From contig CM060988.1 in NCBI GenBank assembly GCA_030765065.1, positions 194,740,565 to 194,804,564 on the forward strand: 64,000 nucleotides of DNA, read 5' to 3'. The position numbers and the translations under genes were made by a program. Each line of letters starts with the position of its first letter. Position 1 is the stretch's first letter. The notes beneath the pieces were generated by a model, which was given only the letters and a program-made list of their open reading frames with translations, searched no databases and was not told the origin of the DNA. Below are positions 55,995-64,000 of this stretch, one piece after another. Origin of the DNA: Deroplatys truncata (lineage: Eukaryota > Arthropoda > Insecta > Mantodea > Mantidae).

Positions 55995-57438
55995 CATTTT
56001 ACAACACAAGTAAATATGCAAAGGTAATACAATTTTAACCCCAAAATACATTTATTTCATCGCAATTAAAAACCAATATCCCACCTATTATTTATACACT
56101 TCGAGTAATCTTAATAATATAATTTTGTTGCTTCACATGAATCAGTAATTTCAAAATCACTCATTGCACAGTTCTTATAACTTAATTGCAATTACATTAC
56201 AGTGAAATGATGGAATTTTATTTCAGTTACATCTTTGCAAATAATTATTGTAAAAGAATGAATATCTGTCACACTGCAGTTTAAATTAAGGATTTGCTCA
56301 CTAGTATAAATCTTCTCAATAGTACTCATCTAGTCAGTTGGATATATTTTTTCAGAAGTGTGTGACGCCACTGTTTCACTAGTTATAAAACAGATTTTGT
56401 GGATCCCATTAAATATTTTCCATAATTTGTCTTTTCTAATGTAGGTTTTCTAGGAAACTGCACAATGTGCACAACCTGATCATATTGACACAGGCTTCTA
56501 TAACACTCAAAAGGGATTTGCTGAAAAACTTACACCCGCAAGATGTATAATTGTTACAAAACTTGGATTGTGAAACCTGTAACAATGCTCAAGTATGCTG
56601 TTGGCTTTAAAAAGTGGCTGTAGATGACAAAATCAATATTTAGGCATCTACACTGTTTTTTACCTGCAACCTAGGTTTTGCTATTTAGCTTTCTTCAATA
56701 TACTAAAATAGAATCACACACAGAATGTGGTTCAGCAAACAAAAAGAAAAACTTCAAGTTCAATCTGTTGCTTATCATTCACAGGTTGAAAGCTTCAAAA
56801 CTGGAAGTGCTGTACAAGATACAGTGCCCTGTAATGGTGTGCCTTTACCACTAACCCAACACCATTACACAGGGAGCTGCATTTGAGAACCGGTTTAATC
56901 TGACTTCAATGGTCTACCTGATTCTGCCTGGAAAGTCCACTAATAAGAAAATCACAGTCAACAAATTTCATAAGCTTTGAGTTACACCTAATTTAATCTA
57001 ACACTGATTTACTGATTAGGTTGCTAATCAGGGACAGGATTTTAATGCAATGCATATGTCTTCACTACTGTCAGAAAGTATGCTCACTTGGTGAGTTAAT
57101 TACTAAATTTAAAGAATATTTTATATTGCATATAAATGCATCTTTGCCTGTTTTGTTAATAAACATATTATTTCAGCAGTTTACAACTGCATATTTGCTT
57201 GATTTACATGTATATTTGACAAATATATTTTTATTTTACTCATTTTATTCCCCTACATTATTTAAAAATACAATATTTCTGAATATGTGGGATTAAGCTA
57301 GTCTTGAAACTTGGCAATGCTGATGGTAGCTCACATCACATCGGTGAATGCCCACCTTATCTGGTCGTAGCCGTTCCCTCGGTATGAAGGTGGCTTGTCA
57401 AGGAGTTTTCAGAACTGAGGTCACTTGATGGTTACACA
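55995..57438. other. Intronic sequence with nothing recognised
   Basis: AT-rich. The 91-codon frame at 57021-57296 is hydrophobic over T-rich DNA and looks like chance. Confidence 0.4.
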
Positions 57439-58768
57439 TACGAGGTGTGATCAAAAAGTTTCCGGAATGGCTTCACAACAATGCTGACGCTGAGATTTCT
57501 TTAATTCTTACCCACAGTGTACATGCAGCGTTCCTTCCCGATAAAATGAGAGGTCATGTGTCTTCCTGTGACCATGTAGTGACAAGGTAGATGCTTTGAA
57601 GTGAACACCTGTTTTGCAAGCGCTGAAATTTTTCTGCGTAGCAAAACTGTCAGATTATGAAGGACAAAGAACGAACATCAAATTTTGCTTTAAACTCTGT
57701 AAAACTGCAAAAGAAGCCTATGAAATGTTAAGAACAGCTTATGGGGAGGAAGTTATGCACAAAACTTAAGCATTTGAGTGGCTTTCGAAATTTAAAAGTG
57801 GTGTGACATCAGTTAAAGATGCAGATCGTTCGGAGCGACTCTGTTCCAGCAAAACTGATGAAAATATCAATCAGGTGAGGGAAATGGTCTTAAATGATAG
57901 GCGCATTACAATAAGAGAACTTTCTGACTCATTAGGACTCTCCTTTGGAAGTGTTCAAAGCATTTTGAAAGACAATTTGGACATGAGAAGAATTGCCGCC
58001 AAGTTCATGCCCCGCCTGCTTTCAAATGACCAAAAGGAAAGCCGTGTGATTGTCTGTACAGATCTTAAAGAACAGCTACAGAATGACCCACAGTTTATGG
58101 AGAAAATTATTACTGGTGATGAAACATGGATTTATTGATACGATCCAGAAACGAAGCAACAATATTCACAATGGAGGAGTCCATCTCCACGCCTGAAAAA
58201 GACCAGACAAGTTCGATCCAAAGTGAAGTCAATGATGATTGTGTTTTTTGACATTAAAGGCATTGTACTTAAGGAATTTGTGCCACAGGGTCAAACAGTA
58301 AATCAAGTGTTCTACAAACAAGTGCTGCAAAGATTAAGGGACAATGTGTGATGCAAACGGCTGGAGAAATGGAGGAGTGTGACTGGTTCCTGCATCATGA
58401 CAATGTGCCCACGCACAAAGCCCTTTCTGTTAGTCAATTTTTGGATAAAAATAGGATGAATAGTTCCCCATCCCGCCTATTCTCCAGATTTGGCACCAGC
58501 AGACATTTTTCTTTTACCGCGACTTAAAATGCGGCTCCAAGGACACTGTTTTGAGGACACTGATGTCATCCATCGCGAATCGCAGAAGGCTCTGACCACG
58601 TTGAAAGAAGAGGACTTCCAGAGGTGCTTCCAGCAATGGCAGAAGCGCTGGGACAAGTGTATCAACTCCCAAGGAGACTACTTCAAGGGTGCCATGCAGA
58701 TTAGACAAAACAAACTGTTGTGTAGTATTTACGATGTCATTCTGGAAACTTTTTGATCACACCTTGTA
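57439..58768 (+). mobile_element. Mariner element, both ends well preserved
   Basis: Left TACGAGGTGTGATCAAAAAG with TTTCC, complement of the right TACAAGGTGTGATCAAAAAG with TTTCC, both at TA. The length is 1.33 kb. Confidence 0.88.
57640..58757 (+). pseudogene. Mariner transposase with few lesions
   Basis: The N-terminus reads YEGQRTNIKFCFKLCKTAKE and AYEMLRTAYGEEVMHKT, then one TAA stop near 57765, then a clean helix-turn-helix and linker (57803-58138: EMVLNDRRITIRELSDSLGL, FGSVQSILKDNL) to the first catalytic block ITGDETWIY. A TGA replaces the expected Gly codon right after it. YDPETKQQYSQWRSP and VFFDIKGIVLKEFVPQG follow, a stop and frame change near 58350, FLHHDNVPTHKALSVSQFL (second Asp), another shift, and AYSPDLAPADIFLLPRLKMR (third Asp) to an intact C-terminus. 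All three catalytic Asp codons survive. Least decayed of the long mariners here. Confidence 0.85.
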
Positions 58769-60740
58769 TAAATTTTATTGTTTAACCCTTTCGCTGCCAA
58801 GCTAAAATGCTATGCTACTGCTTAAACTGCCAGCCCTAAGTAATGTGAAAAGTAAGGTTTTTACATAAAGATTTCCACTCCCAATTTTGAAGCTGTTGAG
58901 TTAAGACTTTTTGCATTGGCTCTTGATAGACTGTTTCATACTTCCAGACAATTTTAAGTATGTTAATCGAGTCCTCATGTATTAAAAAAAATTAAATTAT
59001 TAAAAATTACTGCCAAAAACAAAAGTTTGGCACAAAACAATCACCACCACATGCTATTGTGTTTACGCACACTACAATGGCTGATGCGTGACCACCTCAC
59101 AAGGAAAAATGCTACTAACACGCAATTTAAATATCATAGATTTGCTACAGAAATGCACTTATGGCATCTGTGGCATGCATAGTAAATTATTTGAACGTAA
59201 AATCCAACCTCCGTGGATCAGATAGGATCTTGGCACCCTACGGGTTAATATCTCAACATTTATAAAAATGTAACCTACTAATTCACACAAAGGAAAGCAG
59301 TTATAATATTCATTCATTAATAGTTTTAGAAATTCAATTCTGAAGATATTCGTGCAGGTTTGCAATCATTCTCCAGTTAAAATTTTGGATGATTCAATTT
59401 TGTGGTATGGTGCTTGTATATAGTAAAGACGTTTTTGTATGGGTAACAAAGCTAGGGAAAATTCAATATAAATTCTGATGTGTTAAACAATTCCTATGGC
59501 TTCCAAAATAGTTTTATTTACGGAGAGATTGCATAAAGTTGCCTTAAACTTTTATTTTATGTCAATACAATGTCTTAATACTTTTTATATGGGCATATTA
59601 TGGAAGCTTTCAATGCATAAATATTAAAGGGATTATTACAGCTTAAAATTCCTCTCCCTAATGATAATGCTTCCCATATGGAATGAATATGTTTGTTAAT
59701 TACAAAGGTCATTATATATAATATCCTTATTCATGAAATTGTTTTTATTCATTATTTCTGTTAAACTACATTACCTTCAGCCCAATAACAAGGTTTTACT
59801 GTACATGAGTATCAGCATTCTCTCCAAAGAGACTGGTTTAATAAAACTTTAACATGCAAAATAACCACAGTATTTATGAAGTAACACATAAATAAACTGA
59901 AGACAAAGATAAACACTATCTTTGTCTATGTAGAATGTAAATGTATCAAAGCACTTATAATAAATTTGAAGAGATAAAACAAGTGTTTCTGAGAAGGTAA
60001 AAACTTAAGTCTGTGATAAAACATGGGGGAGAGAGCTCTTGACATTTGACAATTTAGACTGCACTTTCACCTAAAAAAAATGCTGCAGATGAGATTTCTA
60101 ACATCAGTCTGACAAGGTCTCATCATAAGTGAAATATAAATTTGGATTATTTCTAGTTTATTTTGTTTCAATTGAAATGTGACAATTTTTCAGAAATATT
60201 CCTGAAAATTGGGCGCTTTATAAATTTAAAAAAAAATACATATATACAATTTTTACTTCATTAGGCTCTAAATTCAATTTACCAAGGATATTTGGAATTT
60301 TGGATTGCACATTTTGTAGAATCAACAGCAAAAATAGGATAAAACAGCTTACAACCATGATATGTGGTAGAATATTTCTGGGCCTGTTATTAACAATATG
60401 TGGGAATGTGTGCATTTCATTACAATTATGTTTGTTTCTTTCTTTACAATATATTTCTTTACACATGCTGTCCTATTTGTGATGCTTGAAAATAGCTTTT
60501 TCAATCAATTTTGCTCTTTAAAACTTGTGTGTCGACATGGATACCTATACATAAACAAAAAATATTGACTAAAAGAAAGTTCAATACTTCATATATTAAA
60601 AGAGGCCTTTAAAACAATACCCATACATAAAGTGAGATATTAGCTGTATATTACTAGTTGTTAAATCTTGTTTATTACAGTAGAGGAAGAGAGAATGCAC
60701 ATGAAGGTATAATATTAATTTAGCTTAGTACCCATTCGCT
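58769..60740. other. Intronic sequence with nothing recognised
   Basis: AT-rich. It ends at the donor site of the Cys-cluster exon. No other exon or element noticed. Confidence 0.4.
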
Positions 60741-60758
60741 ACAAGACCATGTACTCAC

Positions 60759-61240
60759 CTTCAGGAAAGGAGAGCACAGGGTGATATGTTGGATCCAGCA
60801 GCGCTATCCTCTCAGGCACGGTGAGAAGATCGGGTTGCTGGGGTGACATTGGGTCTGCACGGCCTGTGCACAGTGCACATGTGGGCAGGGGCGGTCGACA
60901 ACCACATCTTATCGTTGATGGTCTTGCCGCTTTCTTTGAGACCAAGTGTAAATCGGCTGTTTGAAGAAGTTTCCGCTTCTTGAACAAACTGCGGTTTAAC
61001 GGCCGTGCACGGGCACAACTTGACGCCTGCCCACAACCACCCTGCACATTACCATTTGCCACTTCATCCACTGCACCAGTGGGCTTCCCCGGAACCCCAC
61101 CAACGGGGAGGATCCCGTGGAAACCATTCACCACCACATGGTTGTTTCGGGGAACGGCGCTTGTCGCGGTAGGTGATGAAGAGGTGGTAGATATCTGTGG
61201 CTCGCCGAGTGTCACGGGACCCTTGGTGGCACGGATATGT
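60759..61240 (-). CDS. KANSL1: Exon of a KANSL1/NSL1-like gene (Cys cluster exon)
   Basis: Internal exon of about 161 codons on the minus strand. The acceptor reads GGTTATAG just above 61240, and the donor GAAG|GTGAGT is a strong consensus site just below 60759. The first half is Gly/Pro/Ser-rich and looks disordered. The second half is basic (KKRKLL), then has a CxC pair and a CxxC pair (about residues 112, 114, 121, 124) that could bind zinc, and ends in HPVLSFPE. From memory of the family, vertebrate KANSL1 has the same order: SKK..R.STIR, a CALC motif, then HPVL.FP. KANSL1/NSL1 is the nuclear scaffold of the NSL complex that carries the MOF/KAT8 acetyltransferase. The exon ends in phase 1, which fits the exon at 15166-15381. 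The family call is recognition from memory, not a search. The upstream exons must lie beyond 64000, as I saw none between 61241 and the window end. Confidence 0.75.
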
Positions 61241-61988
61241 CTATAACCAGTGACAATGTTCCATGTTATTCAAAAACCCCAACACACAAAACAAGCCGCT
61301 CACTTATTACCTATTCTTTATTAATTTATTTCTTCTGTGTTCAAGCACATATTGACAATCATTACAACATTCCTACTCATTTCAAGGCATTCTCACATTA
61401 TCTACTTAGAAAACACAATCACTTAAATGTCATTTTAACTTATTGAGTAATTCAAGCATAAATTCATAAAAGCACATTGTAAAATATTGCCTTCCATTTT
61501 AAGTAAATGGAAGTAAAGTTAAGTAAACTCTCTTCTATGCATTTTTAATGTCCCCTGAAGTACAAAACATGACAATTAAATCATATTCAAGTTAAAATAA
61601 TTCTACAATAACTACATTGCTTCTTTCATTTGAAAAACAAAATTAGGAGTAGATAGCACACATTCTTAAACTCCCTGAACTTGCACCTAAAGTTATTATT
61701 TGTGCGGTCTTAGTTGGAAATTGGCATTTCCAGCAGCAAGGACAACAAAGTTGCTAGCTCTAGCACCAACTTGCACATGGAGAACAGGAACATGGATATG
61801 ACAGTGTATTCGCATACATACTTGCCAACTTTCTAAAATTGAAACCTGTAAAAGCTTCCTTCATCCAGCAAAACTAATAATTTAGCAATCATATGAATTT
61901 AGTATGCGTAAAAGGTTCAGTGCAGTTATGTACAAAAATTACATGTAAAATAAATGCGAATTATTTTATATGAATCCTTGAAAAAAAA

Positions 61989-62224
61989 AATTGAGTCTTA
62001 TTTATGGACGCTCTTTAACTACTATGGTTCTTAGCGTCCCATTCTATATTGGGCGTGAAACACCGGTAATTTTGCTCAGAGGCCTCTTTATCAGGCTTGA
62101 GGTTCTTTTACGTGCCGTAAATCTACGACACGGGACCACCGGCTTTACTTCCCTTCCGAAGGAAGCCGTGCTAACGATTTTTACGCCCGAAAAAATCCAT
62201 CGCCCTCCGCCGGGTTTGAACCCG
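61989..62224 (-). repeat. SINE-1 copy, head truncated
   Basis: Tail GAGTCTTATTTATGGACGCT after an A-run, through the full middle to the B box (complement GGGTTCAAACCC), where it stops at 62224. The rest of the tRNA-like head is missing. Confidence 0.88.
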
Positions 62225-62564
62225 AATCCTTGAAGACCTGGTAGTACTGCTTCCTTGTGTTACATGCTAAAATTACTTCTGCTTCTACAATAAGCATGTA
62301 TTAAAGCAAAGAATACCACTTCTAAGCTATGCCCAGATTTCTAGTCCACATTTTATGCTTCATAACATGAACTACAAACAAAAACTGTCACAAAAATGGG
62401 GAACTTATATATCGCAGTCCAAAAAATGTGAATAAGATAAACAATTAACATGAAGGAGTTGACTTTACAGTTCACGTTGTCCATTACCGAATGTTTGTGC
62501 CCATTTACTGCTGTTACTAGAGGTCACTAGTAGTGCAATCAAAACTTAAATCCACTAGCAATAT

Positions 62565-62660
62565 AATTTGTTGCAGCCCACTGAAGGGGAACCATGATCA
62601 TGATGGACAGACACATAGATAAGATCTGTATATCAATTAGCGCTGTACGAGCAAACCGTA
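62565..62660 (+). repeat. Second copy of the short repeat at 3655-3755
   Basis: AGCCCACTGAAGGGGAACCA, TGATCATGATGGACAGACAC and AGATAAGATCTG in order, then GCGCTGTACGAGC. Confidence 0.5.
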
Positions 62661-63770
62661 AAGTTGGCAAGTATACGCATATAAGCATTTTTGTACAATA
62701 AGGAATACAGAACAAAAGTATGAGGAGTAAGAAATACTACTATACAAATATATGACTGCAATAAAATATATCGCTATAGTTAACTGGAGAGAATAACACA
62801 CTGTTACTCTTGTTTAAACTTAAAAATTAGCTGAATGCATGCACTGGATGTCATGTTCACAGACACAAACTATATTGTAACCTAAGCCTACAAAGACATT
62901 AAAAAAAAAACACATGCAGAACAAGTTGCTCTGGCTTATTTGAAGTGATCAACACCAAAAAGTTATGCTTCAATACACCTCAGCAGGGAGGCATTACCAC
63001 AGTAAAACAAAAGCTATATCTGAATTATGGTTTGCATCCCTGATTGCCAGAAATAGCCAACTTCCATTTGGTACTTTTGCTCACTGCTATAAGACCACAG
63101 TGATGTAATTATCCCTTCCCTTGATTTTCAGAGCCATTACCACATGGCTGGTAACTGTCAAACACCAATATGATGATGATGATTATTATTATTTCTATTT
63201 TCACGAAAATGTAATTTTATCTTGTTTTGAATGAGAGACCTAAGACTGAGGGCACTCAAGGGAGTGAGAATGAAAGGTGAGATATTCCATTTACAAATGC
63301 AAGGTCTTAGCACAATTTGCTATTCCTACTAAAAACATAAGTGTTAATGTCATTTGTGCTGGAATATCATGAAAATGGGTTTCTTGAAAAATTTCATGGC
63401 CCCTTATTTCTGTAATAATTATCACCCATTTCACAACTAAGTGCAGTCTTGGTCATCCATCACTAATCCATCCTGGTCGGCAGAAAAAAAAAATCCTTAA
63501 AAAAATCACAAATTGTTGAGCATAAGCAGCATTTGTGCTTCTGGGATTACACAGTCTGCACCAACTTGGCTGAGCCATTATTAGATGCAAATGACCACCA
63601 ATCGATTGTTACAAAAATGAAACACATAACATTGTGAAGCTTACAATACACGAGTATATACATACTAGTACATATGTAATTTTTGAAATTATAAATGATC
63701 TTGACAGTTTTAAATGTCATATTTGTTACTTTCTGCATCATTCCATATCTTAAAAACGGCTACAGCACAT
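62661..63770. other. Intronic sequence with nothing recognised
   Basis: Part of the intron upstream of the Cys-cluster exon. No earlier KANSL1 exon could be recognised. Confidence 0.4.
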
Positions 63771-63772
63771 TT

Positions 63773-63801
63773 AAGTTGGATAATCGGGAGTCTACTGTAT
63801 G
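63773..63801 (-). repeat. Possible pogo/Tigger-type terminus
   Basis: The complement reads ATACAGTAGACTCCCGATTA then TCCAAC, a word typical of Tigger-like inverted ends. The partner end, if any, would lie further left or be lost. Confidence 0.35.
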
Positions 63802-64000
63802 TCCTTTCACTGCAGCGCCGTTCTGAAATTGCGAGTGTCTTTTTTATACGGTAATATACTTCACAGTGAAAGCGTTGTACAAGTTGTATGATACAAATAA
63901 CTGTATGCCATGTGCAGCAGACAGAAATCCTTTAATTATAATGCTCAAAATGAGCTATTACGTTTTTAATTATAAATAATCTCATTTGAAATGACCATCA

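Larger units (their letters stand above)
15382..60758 (-). other. Inferred 45.4-kb intron of the KANSL1/NSL1-like gene
   Basis: This span lies between two phase-compatible exons with canonical splice sites. It holds most of the transposon relics listed here and no recognisable host exon. It is inferred from the exon pairing, so a short exon of a multiple of three bases inside it cannot be excluded. Confidence 0.65.

Overview
The window reads as AT-rich arthropod nuclear DNA. Supporting signs are several mariner/Tc1 families flanked by TA, tRNA-headed SINEs, 5'-truncated jockey-like LINE tails, many microsatellites and very sparse coding sequence. The host is most likely an insect with a large genome and long introns. 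A cockroach or termite would fit, but that is inference. There is no operon, phage, plasmid or CRISPR array.

The only host gene I can support is on the minus strand and occurs as three exons, in transcript order 60759-61240, 15166-15381 and 2816-2917. Their junctions have canonical GT/AG sites and matching codon phase (phase 1 at each junction). The joined reading frame resembles the middle of KANSL1/NSL1, the scaffold of the non-specific-lethal histone acetyltransferase complex. The features are a CxC/CxxC cluster, an HPVLSFPE stretch and a VHDPNHS stretch. The introns between them are about 45.4 kb and 12.2 kb. The rest of the gene lies outside both ends, so nearly everything else here is intronic.

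The introns are filled with decayed transposons. Mariner-type copies lie at 7728-8927 (-), 19762-21016 (-), 47581-49375 (+, with a LINE tail inside), 50742-51986 (+) and 57439-58768 (+). IS630/Tc1-like transposase relics lie at 3778-5184, 13960-14340, 30560-31535, 39403-40234 and 55211-55994. The last two are fold-back derivatives in which the 5' part of the transposase has been replaced by an inverted copy of the element's own 3' end. A young-looking element at 45275-46312 has 34 identical terminal bases and keeps only the N-terminal part of its transposase. LINE tails occur at 230-560, 24453-25588, 47690-48240 and 52160-52700, and a hAT-like zinc-finger relic at 35220-35460.

Small repeats fill the remainder. 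They include a tRNA-headed SINE (six copies, several with target-site duplications), a second SINE (three copies), an eight-copy family of roughly 0.8 kb with inverted ends reading ACTTTCTCTACT, hairpin MITEs, two minisatellites and several microsatellites. No transposase looks intact. The most notable structures are the recurrent fold-back transposons, the truncated element with near-perfect ends, and the very large NSL1 intron.
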